A stretch of DNA of 64,000 nucleotides from Candidatus Poribacteria bacterium (lineage in GTDB: Bacteria > Poribacteria > WGA-4E > WGA-3G): contig JAAXGN010000094.1 of NCBI GenBank assembly GCA_012267415.1, positions 1-64,000 of the forward strand, written 5' to 3'. The position numbers and the translations under genes are program-made. Of this stretch, positions 24,950 to 33,417 are shown in pieces. How positions within the stretch are numbered: the first letter of the stretch is position 1; each line of letters opens with the position of its first letter. Under the pieces are notes generated by a model. It saw only the letters and a list, made by a program, of their open reading frames with translations, searched no databases and had not been told where the DNA came from.

Positions 24950-26803
24950 TTATTTTGTTTTGCGTTTTGGTGTGTTTTCTTTTATGTCGGGTTCACCGTC
25001 ATGGAAGAACCTTGTTTGTATATATTGTTGTCCTACAGTGAAGATGTTATTACATAACCAGTATAAGACGAATCCGGAAGCCCAGTTATAGAAGATGAAG
25101 ACGAAGATAAGCGGCATAAACTTCATAATTTTCGCCTGCATCCCTGTTGATGCTGGTGTTGGCGACATTCCGCCTACAAACTTTTGCTGGAGCATGGTTG
25201 TTACACCATTTAAGATCGGTAAGAATCTTATTGCATCAATAGTGCCAAACGCTGGAAGTATAATTGGTATTGAAACCGGCAGTTTATACAGTGTGTCTGG
25301 TGCTGACAGATCGTTTATCCATAGGAGAAATGGTGCGCCTCTGAATTCTACTGCGCTTCCCAATAGTGCAAAAAGAGCCCAAAAGATCGGCAGTTGTGGT
25401 ATCCATGGAATACATCCGCTTAAAGGGTTTACACCATTTTCTTTGTATATTCGCATGGATGCTTTGTTGAATTTCTGCGGGTCATCCCTATATTTCTCTC
25501 TTAGTTCAGTCAACTGTGGTTGCAGTTGCTGCATCTTCTTCATAGATACATGTGCTTTTCGTGTGAGTGGGAAAGATATGACTTTTACCAAAAATGTTAG
25601 CAGGATAATCGCTATACCGTAGTTTTGAAAAACAGTATATAACCCTTTGACAACCCATAACATTGCCCATGCTACCGGTGCGAAAAATCCAAAATCGATG
25701 ATCTTAGGGAGTTTGATTTCTGTATCTTCTGCATTAGGGGGTGTGATCTGCTTTAATATTGTATCATCTTTTGGTCCAACGTACAGACGAAACGCGTGTT
25801 CCTGTTTGTCTTGAGGCGCGAGACTAAATTGAGGTATCCTTAAAACTGCGGTTTCTGTTGGTGCTGTAACAACGTCTTCTTTATCTGAGTTTAATTCATC
25901 ATTGACTAACAGATATGTTGGACGCAGTTCTGGATGAGGGATCATGATTGCACTAAAATACTGGCTACTTATACCTGCCCATAGAACTGCTTGTGTAGCA
26001 ATTTCCTGTTTTAATTCACGTTTCGGTTTCCCTGTGCCGATATAGGTTATTGCGCCTTCAGTGCCTCGTCTTCCGCGTTTCCCCGTCATTTTTTCGTATT
26101 CGTTTAAATCGGCACTGATACCTGGTCCCCACTGTAGTTCATATCCATTGACAGGATTGCTGCCGCCGATTCGTACTGGATCAGGTGTCTCAGAGATATT
26201 TTCAAAGATCAGGTTTAAATCAACAGTATAACTGTTGTTGTAAAAAACAAACTGTTTGGAAACCCTAAGTTGCTGATCAATCACCGTTGTAAAGGTAAGC
26301 GTTTCAGTGTCTTGTGTATCTGAGAGTTCTATATTTTTTTTATCTGCTTTCCAGTTTTGGTATTTCAGGTTATTTTGCTCGTTAAAGTTTACGATTCCAG
26401 AGAGTGCCAGGCAGTTAACCGCTGTTTCGGGGATAAGGTTCAAGGGAATGTCTTTGCCGCTATTGGATCTATCGGGAAAGCGTAACGTTCCGCTCTCTTT
26501 CTTTTCTACCAATTCCCAACGTTTCGCTTCTGCCCACTTCTCATTAAAAGTGATGTTGTAGGTTGAAGTCTTGACGTGAACCTTCGGATCGTCCGGACTG
26601 TCCGGCATCGTAATTGGTACAGGAATCGTAGGATCGTTGCTGTTTCTTTCTGTTTCCACACCTTCAGGTGCGTCAGTGGTTGGTGTCTCTTCAGATGTAC
26701 CGGGTTCAGTCAGTTCTGGTGCAAAGAACCTTGGATAGACTTGACTCCAAATGATCATGACTGCAATCATTAAGACAAGTGCGAGTATGTAACGTGCTCC
26801 CAT
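24950..26803 (-). CDS. yidC: membrane protein insertase YidC
   Basis: A 617-residue YidC of the Gram-negative type. An N-terminal membrane helix (YILALVLMIAVMIIWSQVYP) is followed by a large periplasmic domain (about 60-380), then the conserved insertase core with five membrane segments: WAMLWVVKGLYTVFQNYGIA, FLVKVISFPLT with the hydrophilic-groove region, ISGCIPWIPQLPIFWALFAL and the final FVFIFYNWASGFVLYWLCNN. The large periplasmic domain implies a two-membrane cell envelope. It inserts and folds inner-membrane proteins with or without SecY. It lies between yidD and jag. Confidence 0.97.
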   Translation of the reverse strand: MGARYILALVLMIAVMIIWSQVYPRFFAPELTEPGTSEETPTTDAPEGVETERNSNDPTIPVPITMPDSPDDPKVHVKTSTYNITFNEKWAEAKRWELVEKKESGTLRFPDRSNSGKDIPLNLIPETAVNCLALSGIVNFNEQNNLKYQNWKADKKNIELSDTQDTETLTFTTVIDQQLRVSKQFVFYNNSYTVDLNLIFENISETPDPVRIGGSNPVNGYELQWGPGISADLNEYEKMTGKRGRRGTEGAITYIGTGKPKRELKQEIATQAVLWAGISSQYFSAIMIPHPELRPTYLLVNDELNSDKEDVVTAPTETAVLRIPQFSLAPQDKQEHAFRLYVGPKDDTILKQITPPNAEDTEIKLPKIIDFGFFAPVAWAMLWVVKGLYTVFQNYGIAIILLTFLVKVISFPLTRKAHVSMKKMQQLQPQLTELREKYRDDPQKFNKASMRIYKENGVNPLSGCIPWIPQLPIFWALFALLGSAVEFRGAPFLLWINDLSAPDTLYKLPVSIPIILPAFGTIDAIRFLPILNGVTTMLQQKFVGGMSPTPASTGMQAKIMKFMPLIFVFIFYNWASGFVLYWLCNNIFTVGQQYIQTRFFHDGEPDIKENTPKRKTK

Positions 26804-26888
26804 TTAAATTTAAATGCTCCTGTTATTTAGTGAAACCGAAGTTGTCATTGACCATGTTTCTAACCTGAATACCCACCTGTCTCAATTG

Positions 26889-27098
26889 CTACTGTAGTGG
26901 ATCAAAACCCCCTGGGTGATAGGGATGGCACTTTACCAATCGTTTCATTGTTAGCCAGATACCTTTGAAAGTACCATATCGTTCCAAAGCTTGCTGCGCA
27001 TAGTGTGAACAGGTCGGGGAAAAACGACACGTTGACGGTAGAAGCGGGGAGATAAAGCGGCGATACCCGCGGATAGCAAAGAGTATAAGTCGTTTCAT
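26889..27098 (-). CDS. yidD: membrane protein insertion efficiency factor YidD
   Basis: A 69-residue protein with the complete YidD signature: [32 protein letters not shown], then [12 protein letters not shown]. It is an amphipathic peripheral membrane protein thought to help YidC. The Cys residues of the family are kept. The ATG lies 133 bases after rnpA and 85 bases before yidC, in the standard gene order. Confidence 0.96.
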   Translation of the reverse strand: MKRLILFAIRGYRRFISPLLPSTCRFSPTCSHYAQQALERYGTFKGIWLTMKRLVKCHPYHPGGFDPLQ

Positions 27099-27231
27099 GT
27101 TTCTTTTTTGCCGTCACAGTCTTGTAAGTGACAAAAATTTATTTTGACATCTCTAATCAGGGGATAATTTTGCACGTGGCTTAATGGTTACGAACGGCAC
27201 AAACAATCCGTATGCGACCAACTCAGTATTG

Positions 27232-27594
27232 TCATTTTTTAGAATCTTCTGTTGTAAGAACCGATGCTCTGTTGAACAATTTTCTCAAACTCACTTCAAC
27301 ATGCTGTGCTGACAGATTACAGGCAGCTTTTCTGCCGACAACCACAATATCATGCTTCGGCAAAAGTCTCGGTTTCAGTTCACGAAACGCCTCGCGAATG
27401 AGTCGCTTCATACGATTCCTCTGGACACTTTTACCAACTTTTTTGCTTACAGTAATACCTAACCGTGTCTGAAGTAATTGTGTACGGCAAACATAAATAA
27501 CGAAGTAGTTATCCCAATACTTTCTACCTTTAGTATAGGCTCGTTGAAATTCCCAAGACTTCTTAAGTCTTTCCGGATGTGGTTGGTATGGCAT
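27232..27594 (-). CDS. rnpA: ribonuclease P protein component
   Basis: A 120-residue RnpA, the protein subunit that helps RNase P RNA trim the 5' end of tRNA precursors. The diagnostic RNR motif is in VQRNRMKRLIREAFRE, preceded by the strand LGITVSKKVGKS. The N-terminus RLKKSWEFQRAYTKGRKYWD is typical. In most bacteria rpmH (L34) is just upstream; here an HNH nuclease gene is there instead, and I find no L34-like sequence in the intervening 156 bases. Confidence 0.95.
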   Translation of the reverse strand: MPYQPHPERLKKSWEFQRAYTKGRKYWDNYFVIYVCRTQLLQTRLGITVSKKVGKSVQRNRMKRLIREAFRELKPRLLPKHDIVVVGRKAACNLSAQHVEVSLRKLFNRASVLTTEDSKK

Positions 27595-27649
27595 ACATCA
27601 GGACTTATTTGGAATGCTCACAGTAACCTTCCGTGAATGACTAACTATC

Positions 27650-27672
27650 GGGCGAGGTGACCTCGCCCCTAC
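27650..27672. repeat. family D REP hairpin
   Basis: Stem GGGCGAGG / CCTCGCCC with loop TGA, followed by CTAC (GTAG foot on the other strand). A related copy with a changed stem is at 36624-36646. Confidence 0.75.
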
Positions 27673-27750
27673 GTTAATTATTCACTTTACTATAAATCGT
27701 TTCTCACGACCTTATCATCAATTTAACCTATAGACACTCGTATATCAACA

Positions 27751-28263
27751 TCAGTTGATATATAGGTACTTTTTCCATGAAGGATGGTACCCACGAAAGT
27801 GTCGGTTAAGTTGCAAATATGTTAGGATTGATGGGGTTTTCGGTACACGTTTCAATTTAAACTGCGTTTCATGAAGCATTCGGCTGCCTTTTTTGTTATT
27901 ACAACGTTTGCATGCTGTCACGACGTTTTCCCATGTTGTTTTTCCGCCTTTGGAAATGGGAATGACGTGATCAAGCGTAAGCAGAGAGGCAGTCATTTCG
28001 CGCTGGCAATACTGACACGTATGTTGGTCTCGCGCTAACACGTTTTTCCGGGAAAACTTGACCACACTGCGCGGCACATGAACGTAATTCACCAAACGAA
28101 TGACATGCGGTATTTTGACTACTGTTGAGGGTGACTTAATTTCAGATTCAGATACTTCCTCAGTCTGAGCAGTTCCCTTAAAAACCATTTTCAATGCACG
28201 TCTTAGATTACAGACATTGATCGCTTCATAACTGGCATTTAGTACCAAAACTGTGACATCCAC
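27751..28263 (-). CDS. HNH endonuclease
   Basis: A 170-residue HNH-family protein. The domain has two Cys pairs for zinc (CQYCQ and CKRCN) and the catalytic core LTLDHVIPISKGGKTTWENV. The N-terminal 80 residues (VLVLNASYEAINVCNLRRAL, then a short strand VPRSVVKFSRKNVLARDQHT) match the widespread stand-alone HNH family of cyanobacteria and many other phyla. Its cellular role is unsettled: it could be a mobile or repair nuclease. The start is GTG at 28263, backed by TAGGAGGA nine bases upstream. It precedes rnpA on the same strand. Confidence 0.9.
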   Translation of the reverse strand: MDVTVLVLNASYEAINVCNLRRALKMVFKGTAQTEEVSESEIKSPSTVVKIPHVIRLVNYVHVPRSVVKFSRKNVLARDQHTCQYCQREMTASLLTLDHVIPISKGGKTTWENVVTACKRCNNKKGSRMLHETQFKLKRVPKTPSILTYLQLNRHFRGYHPSWKKYLYIN

Positions 28264-28484
28264 TTGCCTGTCCTCCTACAAGCAAGACATTATAACTTCA
28301 ATCTTATATCATATATTAACACATATAAAGCAGAATTGCAACTAAAATGTCTATATGAAGTGTGTGAAGTTAGGTTACTTGTCTGAACTAGGATGGTAGG
28401 ATTTCCGGTATAAGAGGTCTGTGGTGTCTATTAAACGGAATGGCATTTCTTGGTTCAAAATAAAGAAAACTTTTAAATTTCACC

Positions 28485-29261
28485 TTATAATCCTAAATAT
28501 TCGTACACATTAAATCCACCAGTAGCAGCGTCTATTATCTGAATACCTGGCGGTTTTTCACCATCCCTGATTCGTTTCCTTAAATCTTGAGGGAAGTTTG
28601 CATCTGTGCTAGTAGAAAAGATACGTTTTTCAGTTCCTGTGCCAGCGTACCTAACGACTATACTATTTGCCGTAAGTGGATATACTCTGTTTGTTGTAGG
28701 ATCTAAACTGATAGATGTGATATCGGTGCGTCCCTCCTTCCATAACTTAACACGGACTCGATCCATCAATTCCTCAGCACGTCTAACTACCTTAAATTCC
28801 TCTGGAAACTCTGTAAAATTTGTTACATCATATACACCATGACTCCAAATAGGTCTATATTTTTCAGGAAAATCCGAAGGAATTTCGGGGTAAGGACCAA
28901 ATCCAAATAGCGATTCACCGTAATCGCCTGCGCGCCAGTCTTCGGTTTCTGTTTCAGTTGATACCACCTCTTCATCACCTAAAGGTATACCATCGGTTGG
29001 AGATTCAGTCGGGGTTTCAGTAAACTCTTCATTACTAACCGTTGATTCTACGGTTTGTGTTTCTGTCTTCTCTTTAGTACCTTGTTCGGTTGTGCGCTTA
29101 GCACGATTATCTGAGATATTCTTGCGAACCTGGTTAAAGTCGGGCACTTTGAAGATTTTTGTCTCAGTGACTGGTGCCTTAGGTTTCAAGATAATGAAAC
29201 CTAATATACCGATTACAACGAATAGCGTTAGTAACCAATACCAATTTTTACGTAAGAACAT
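28485..29261 (-). CDS. membrane-anchored protein of unknown function
   Basis: I do not recognise this 258-residue protein. One N-terminal membrane helix (about residues 7-26, YWLLTLFVVIGILGFIIL) is followed by a low-complexity Thr/Glu-rich linker (about 55-115) and a folded C-terminal part (about 125-258) containing FTEFPEEFKVVRRAEELMDR and TNRVYPLTANSIVVRYAGTG. The likely topology is N-in with the bulk in the periplasm. GAGGT is ten bases before the ATG. It stands alone; the neighbour upstream is 785 bases away. Confidence 0.65.
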   Translation of the reverse strand: MFLRKNWYWLLTLFVVIGILGFIILKPKAPVTETKIFKVPDFNQVRKNISDNRAKRTTEQGTKEKTETQTVESTVSNEEFTETPTESPTDGIPLGDEEVVSTETETEDWRAGDYGESLFGFGPYPEIPSDFPEKYRPIWSHGVYDVTNFTEFPEEFKVVRRAEELMDRVRVKLWKEGRTDITSISLDPTTNRVYPLTANSIVVRYAGTGTEKRIFSTSTDANFPQDLRKRIRDGEKPPGIQIIDAATGGFNVYEYLGL

Positions 29262-29675
29262 ATTTTCATTACCTCAGTCGATTTCTCATTGTTAAGATAA
29301 ACCCAAGAATATGAAGAACAAAATACACAATGAAATGTTTTAAAAATTATCATAATACACGAATAATGTCAAGTACACAATCTTGACAGGTGTGTAAAGT
29401 AATTGTCACATTTTTTGTCTGAATCGCGGAAAGCGCGGAGAACACGGAAGACACGGAAGGGAGTCTTGGGTATTTTAGGCTTTTTTCACAACCATCAGGT
29501 CTCCTATAAGCAAAGGACAGAGGAGATTGCTAATTTCACACCTATATAGACGAGAACTTTATACCTTAGCATTATCAGATGACAAGAGTTTTATACACCC
29601 TAAAGTATCTGCTCAGCATTGGGTGTTATCAATGTTGTGCAAAGATACACAATGAAGGATGGTTGTTGTCCAAAG

Positions 29676-29703
29676 AAGCACAATCAAGGATGAATGTGCT
29701 ACA
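29676..29703. repeat. family C palindromic repeat, copy 3
   Basis: The unit AGCACAATCAAGGATGAATG then TGCTAC is the same as at 1401-1428, although its first GTAG base pair is lost (the left arm is preceded by A). Confidence 0.7.
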
Positions 29704-29753
29704 GCCTTATCAAGTTTTTTGATGTGCGGAGAGTGTAATGAAGGATGGATGTG

Positions 29754-29800
29754 TTTAAAAAAAGAATAAGGGACAAGGGATTGGTGTATCCCCTGTCCCT
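29754..29800 (-). terminator. candidate terminator downstream of infA
   Basis: On the minus strand a hairpin of AGGGACAGGGGAT with ATCCCTTGTCCCT (29800-29769) is followed within a few bases by a run of seven T (29763-29757 region). It lies about 250 bases past the infA stop, so it could end that transcript; the distance makes this uncertain. Confidence 0.4.
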
Positions 29801-29809
29801 GTCCAAAGA

Positions 29810-29860
29810 GTGCGACACTTAGTGTTGCACCTGTATGGGCGTAACACTAAGTGTCACACC
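29810..29860. repeat. inverted hairpin pair
   Basis: GCGACACTTAGTGTTGCAC and, in inverse orientation, GTAACACTAAGTGTCACAC, separated by about ten bases. Each half is itself nearly palindromic. It lacks the GTAG foot of the other families. Confidence 0.6.
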
Positions 29861-30046
29861 TCCTCTGGTTAGTAAACATACTTATACCTCCTTTTTCCGC
29901 AATACAGCGGGATTGAGATACCATTATCAAAAAAATGATAATGATTCACCTATACACAATTTCGGATGCACATTTACATCTAAAATAGAGAAGGAGGTAT
30001 CGAATTTTATACCATTAAGACCATGCAATTGTGCAGATATATCAAA

Positions 30047-30325
30047 CTATACGCCAGGATTTCGCCATACGATCCGACCTCGTGTTAGGTCGTAAGGAGA
30101 CAATTCAACTGTTACTTGATCACCGGGTAAAACCCAGATGCTGTGTTGCATCATTTTACCAGCAAGGTAGGCAACAACTTTATGGTCATTTTCGGTCAAT
30201 TCTACGTGAAATAGGTTTCCGGGTAAAGATTCTAACACGACTCCTGGCACACGAATTGCTGTATCTTTTGTTGAATTCATGTCATCTTTTCTGGTGTCGT
30301 CTTGTTTCATTTCTCTTGCTTTCAT
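30047..30325 (-). CDS. infA: translation initiation factor IF-1
   Basis: A 92-residue IF-1, which binds the A site of the 30S subunit during initiation. The OB-fold is clear: [36 protein letters not shown] and the diagnostic [17 protein letters not shown]. It carries a 15-20 residue N-terminal extension rich in charge ([14 protein letters not shown]). I keep the first ATG because AAAGGGG lies six bases before it; an internal ATG at 30280 would give the usual length but has a weak site. infA normally sits in the spc operon; here it is a single gene far from it. Confidence 0.93.
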   Translation of the reverse strand: MKAREMKQDDTRKDDMNSTKDTAIRVPGVVLESLPGNLFHVELTENDHKVVAYLAGKMMQHSIWVLPGDQVTVELSPYDLTRGRIVWRNPGV

Positions 30326-30426
30326 CTTTTGACCCCTTTCAAATTATTGTATATCTGAGATATCTTATACCATTTCTATTAATTTTTCTCTCGTGACCGG
30401 CTGTTTAGAAATCAAACGTGTAACGG

Positions 30427-30449
30427 CACAAACTGGAAGTTTATGCTAC
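30427..30449. repeat. single family G REP hairpin
   Basis: CACAAACT-GGA-AGTTTATG followed by CTAC. It is half of the doublet structure seen elsewhere. Confidence 0.6.
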
Positions 30450-30640
30450 AAAAGAGTGACATTGATCAATTAGAAATGGTATTACTTATGTTTGGAGCAT
30501 TATTGGAATATTTCTTTTTTATGATCGCTTCTCATTTTTGTTGAAATATATAACGAATTGTTCGTTAAAAAGGTTGACATGTCCGACATTAGTTGTTAAG
30601 ATATTCCGTGTTTTTCAGCTGTTTAACGGGTAATATATTA

Positions 30641-30766
30641 TAACGTCAGTTTGATTAATCATTTCGGATGTGTTCACTCACGCCGTTTTCGTATCCGATA
30701 GGCGTGAATTGTAGCACAAACTTTCAGTTTGTAGCACATCTTCGCAAACTAGAAAGTTTGCGCTAC
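30641..30766. repeat. inverted copy of the 127-bp repeat with family G REPIN
   Basis: Starts TAACGTCAGTTTGATTAATC and ends in the REPIN (GTAG at 30711, CTAC at 30763-30766). It matches 21189-21315 on the opposite strand. It ends 17 bases before the PhyH start, so the element supplies the mRNA leader there. Confidence 0.75.
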
Positions 30767-30783
30767 TTTATAAGGAGACAGAA

Positions 30784-31587
30784 ATGAGTGAAGCGTTACC
30801 ACTAATTGCATATCCTGACCTCAAAAACCAGGTTAAAGCAATGGAGGAAGATGGGTATGCCTACCTACCACAAGTCATTGATTCGGAGGAACTTACTGAA
30901 CTCCGTGATGCTATGGATAGGTTAACGGCAATTCCTGAGAGTTTTGATAAGCATAGTGTGCCAGAAAATGGGAGTGGATTTCTTAACAAACATATCAATA
31001 ATGCCTTTAATCGCGACGTTGTATTTCTTCATTATCTTGATAAATCCCCTGTTATCGAGTTAGCGGAAGCTGTACACGGCGGTAATTGTCATGTAATTGG
31101 CATGACGGCATGGATGACAGGTCCTGGTCGTCCTGATCAAGGACTGCATTCAGATTGGATACCCATATCACTCCCCGCCGATGTTCTGGAAGACCCGCGC
31201 GTTAAGGTGCCAATTTATATCACAACCGCACACTATTATCTGGATGATCTCTATGAAGACCTCGGACCGACTAAGTTTGTTCCCGGTAGTCATCTTTCGG
31301 GTCGCCGACCAGATGGTGAAACTGAGTGGAAAGGGGCAAAGGAACAGAGCATCCTGTGCAATGCTGGGGACGTAGTTATCTTCAGGAGTGAAGTTTGGCA
31401 CAGAGGTACCGCAAATCGTAGTGATCAGACGCGCTATCTGTTACAGGTGCATTACGCCAATAGAATGATTACGCAGAAATATCCGCCTTACCTGAATCGG
31501 TTTCAGTTTAGCGAATCAATCTTAGAACAGGCGACAGAACGTCAACAGAGGCTGATGGGTAATCATCGTCCCGGTGCTTATGACTGA
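30784..31587 (+). CDS. phytanoyl-CoA dioxygenase (PhyH) family protein
   Basis: A 267-residue Fe(II)/2-oxoglutarate oxygenase. H122-x-D124 is in GLHSDW, the distal H206 in EVWHRG, and the 2-oxoglutarate Arg is probably that in QTRYLLQVHY. It opens with MEEDGYAYLPQVIDSEELTE, the usual PhyH N-terminus. Its sequence differs strongly from the other two PhyH proteins in the window, so it likely has another substrate. TAAGGAG is eight bases before the ATG. It ends in TGA. Confidence 0.9.
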   Translation: MSEALPLIAYPDLKNQVKAMEEDGYAYLPQVIDSEELTELRDAMDRLTAIPESFDKHSVPENGSGFLNKHINNAFNRDVVFLHYLDKSPVIELAEAVHGGNCHVIGMTAWMTGPGRPDQGLHSDWIPISLPADVLEDPRVKVPIYITTAHYYLDDLYEDLGPTKFVPGSHLSGRRPDGETEWKGAKEQSILCNAGDVVIFRSEVWHRGTANRSDQTRYLLQVHYANRMITQKYPPYLNRFQFSESILEQATERQQRLMGNHRPGAYD

Positions 31588-31607
31588 TGTCACAGACTCA
31601 TACTATA

Positions 31608-31632
31608 GTGCGATTAGGAAATCGCACCTACC
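31608..31632. repeat. family A REP hairpin
   Basis: GTGCGAT-TAGGAA-ATCGCAC followed by CTAC, 20 bases after the stop of the PhyH gene. Confidence 0.75.
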
Positions 31633-31704
31633 GTGGGATGAGGATGTATAATTTTTTTCATATTTCACTATAAATGCACCATAAAATGAGGACTTTAGTC
31701 TCTT

Positions 31705-32625
31705 TTGAATAGCAAAGCATCCATCGGGACATCGTCAAGACGTATTATTATCAGCGAGGACCCACACGGTAAGATTATTGCTCTCAGTTTACTTCTTGCT
31801 TTCCTTTGGGGTGGGAATTCGCTGTCAATAAAGGTTGCTCTGGACGACATTGCCCCGATGGCATTGGCTTTTATCCGTTTTGTTATCGGTCTTGTCATCG
31901 TCGGGGGGTGGGCACTATATCGCAGAATACCACTTGGCGTAAACCGAGAAGAGTTCTTTCGGTTGTCTCTACTCACAGTGATCTTCATTTTACAGATCAT
32001 TACCTTAAACGTTGGTACCAAGTATACATCTGCTTCCCGGTCAACTATCTTTATCAATGCCTATCCGTTTTTTACGGCTTTATTTGCGCATCTTTGGATA
32101 CCCGGTGACCGACTCTCTCTCACAAAAACATTAGGCATTGTCGTTGCCTTTGTTGGTGTATTCGTTACTGTTGCCCCAGAACTTACAGAAGGTCAGACAA
32201 GTGTGATCGGTGATATTATTGTCTTGGTCAGTGGGTGTTTTTTAGGCTTAAGAGTGGTTGTTACGAAATTATACGTCCAATCAATTCATCCATACAGGCT
32301 TTTAGTTTGGTATCTGAGTTTGAGTCTTCCGTGTTATGCGGTGTTGAGTCTGATTTTTGAACGTGGTGCCCCATTTGCGTTGACATTTTCTGGGTGTATA
32401 GCACTGTTGTATCAAGGCGGTGTTATTGCAGGTTTCTGTTTTTTGGTTTGGACTTCAATACTTGAAAGATATAGTGCAAGTAAGTTGGTCGTCCTTTTCT
32501 TTGCTACGCCTTTATCTGGCGTGTTTTTTAGTCATCTCATTTTGGGTGATGAACTTACCTTTAGTTTGTTAGCGGGGGCATTTCTGGTTGCAGGAGGTAT
32601 CTATCTTGTAAATATGCGGCGATGA
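31705..32625 (+). CDS. EamA/DMT-superfamily permease
   Basis: A 306-residue inner-membrane carrier with ten predicted helices in two EamA halves, beginning IIALSLLLAFLWGGNSLSIK (half 1) and IIVLVSGCFLGLRVVVTKLY (half 2). The phrases FIRFVIGLVIVGG and YTSASRSTIFINAYPFFTALFA are typical. Members move metabolites or amino acids across the membrane; the substrate is unknown. The assigned start is TTG at 31705, with GAGG 13 bases upstream, so the first 20 residues are uncertain. Its 3' end overlaps the convergent antitoxin gene by about 57 bases. Confidence 0.82.
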   Translation: MNSKASIGTSSRRIIISEDPHGKIIALSLLLAFLWGGNSLSIKVALDDIAPMALAFIRFVIGLVIVGGWALYRRIPLGVNREEFFRLSLLTVIFILQIITLNVGTKYTSASRSTIFINAYPFFTALFAHLWIPGDRLSLTKTLGIVVAFVGVFVTVAPELTEGQTSVIGDIIVLVSGCFLGLRVVVTKLYVQSIHPYRLLVWYLSLSLPCYAVLSLIFERGAPFALTFSGCIALLYQGGVIAGFCFLVWTSILERYSASKLVVLFFATPLSGVFFSHLILGDELTFSLLAGAFLVAGGIYLVNMRR

Positions 32626-32943
32626 ACACCCTTCGGTTTTTAAGGGTTCAATGGAAAGTTGACACCCAAGGGCGGTAAGAATAGTTGCAAGCATGTCAAC
32701 CCGTGGTGCTTCACCGTTTGAAAGCACTTTCAAGAAAGTTTGTGCTTTTATACCAGTTTCTTTTTCAAGTTGTTTGACACCGCCCTGTGATTCTATAAAG
32801 GTTCGGAGCGACAGGAGAAGGACAGGCGTGTCTTTATCAACTTGATATTCTTCTATTGCGAATTGAATGTAGTCAAGTGCCGCATTCCAATCGGCTGCAA
32901 GTTGCTCTGTAACGATCTCTCGCCATTTTCGGTATTTACTCAT
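32569..32943 (-). CDS. HTH antitoxin of a HigA/TIGR02684-like type
   Basis: A 124-residue protein with a helix-turn-helix in its second half: LLSLRTFIESQGGVKQLEKE, then TGIKAQTFLKVLSNGEAPRV, then MLATILTALGCQLSIEP. The layout and the closing ALGxxLSIEP fit antidote proteins of chromosomal HigBA-like addiction modules. The first 40 residues (YRKWREIVTEQLAADWNAAL) are the usual short lead. Its ATG overlaps the stop of the toxin-like frame upstream (ATGA), so translation is coupled. The final 25 residues extend past the family end into the overlap with the transporter gene. It would bind DNA and repress its own promoter. Confidence 0.75.
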   Translation of the reverse strand: MSKYRKWREIVTEQLAADWNAALDYIQFAIEEYQVDKDTPVLLLSLRTFIESQGGVKQLEKETGIKAQTFLKVLSNGEAPRVDMLATILTALGCQLSIEPLKTEGCSSPHIYKIDTSCNQKCPR

Positions 32944-33131
32944 CTTTCAATCTGGTCAAGCCTTCTTCGAATTCTGGTTTGTGTTCTTATGTCTCGAATT
33001 GAGTTAAACCATTCCGTTGCAATTATATCACAATTTTGTCTAAGGTAGTAGTCTACGTTTCCGATGGGTGTGTAAAGTTTTGTCCCTGGATTCCCTCTGG
33101 CATATAAAACTCTTGTTGCTTTATGTATCAT
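32940..33131 (-). pseudogene. truncated HigB/RelE-like toxin
   Basis: A 63-codon frame. Its second half (ATEWFNSIRDIRTQTRIRRR, then LDQIER) matches the start of RelE/HigB-type addiction toxins, which normally continue with GNxGDxK and a C-terminal half ending in ELRIxxGPGYRVY. That half is missing: the frame ends in TGA overlapping the antitoxin ATG. The catalytic residues would be in the lost part, so toxicity is unlikely. There is no clear ribosome binding site. It could still be expressed as a short peptide. Confidence 0.6.
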
Positions 33132-33160
33132 TATACAAGGATTAATTTGTTATGGATATG

Positions 33161-33335
33161 TCTTTAGTCCCGTAGGGGCGATATGTTTATAGAAAGCGTG
33201 TGGTTATCCCTCTTTAGTCCCGTAGGGACGATATGTTTATGTTATTGCCTTATTTTGCACATATCGTCCCTACGGGACTAAAGAACGGCGATTCAATCAT
33301 GATCTATAAACATATCGTCCCTACGGGACTGAGGA
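33161..33335. repeat. four-copy repeat, two direct then two inverted
   Basis: A 28-30 base unit (AGTCCCGTAGGGACGATATG, then TTTAT) occurs at 33161-33190 and 33211-33240, and inverted at about 33260-33285 and 33306-33335. Spacers are 20-25 bases. The core GTCCC-GTA-GGGAC is a perfect 5-bp palindrome. The first copy has one change (GGGGCG). The two halves together can form a large cruciform. It is not CRISPR: too few units, mixed orientation. Confidence 0.85.
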
Positions 33336-33417
33336 CACTAATAGTCGGAATTATCTTCTTAAATTGCCGCTTATGGTGACAAAATATTTACACACCCTTT
33401 CCGATGGCAGCACACTT

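Larger units (their letters stand above)
29262..30046. other. long intergenic region with repeats
   Basis: No gene is supported. Seen from left to right: a purine-rich stretch with repeated ACGGAA (29428-29461), a family C repeat (29676-29703), a candidate minus-strand terminator (29754-29800) and an inverted hairpin pair (29810-29860). The remainder to infA is AT-rich without clear signals. Confidence 0.6.
30326..30783. other. intergenic region with REP sequences
   Basis: No gene. It holds a single family G hairpin (30427-30449) and the inverted copy of the 127-bp repeat (30641-30766). Promoters for the divergent infA and PhyH genes must lie here, but none is convincing. Confidence 0.6.

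Noticed and set aside
27595..27750. A hidden rpmH (L34) gene upstream of rnpA
   Set aside because: No KRTxQPS or RKRxxxHGFR-like sequence in any frame of this gap.
29835..30095. 86-codon plus-strand frame and a GGAGGT-like site near 29995 as a gene
   Set aside because: The frame runs across repeats and antisense to infA and has no recognisable content; the GGAGGT is not followed by a start codon.
33161..33335. Possible CRISPR array
   Set aside because: Only four units, two in each orientation, with a palindromic core and no cas genes nearby. A true array has many same-direction repeats with uniform spacers.
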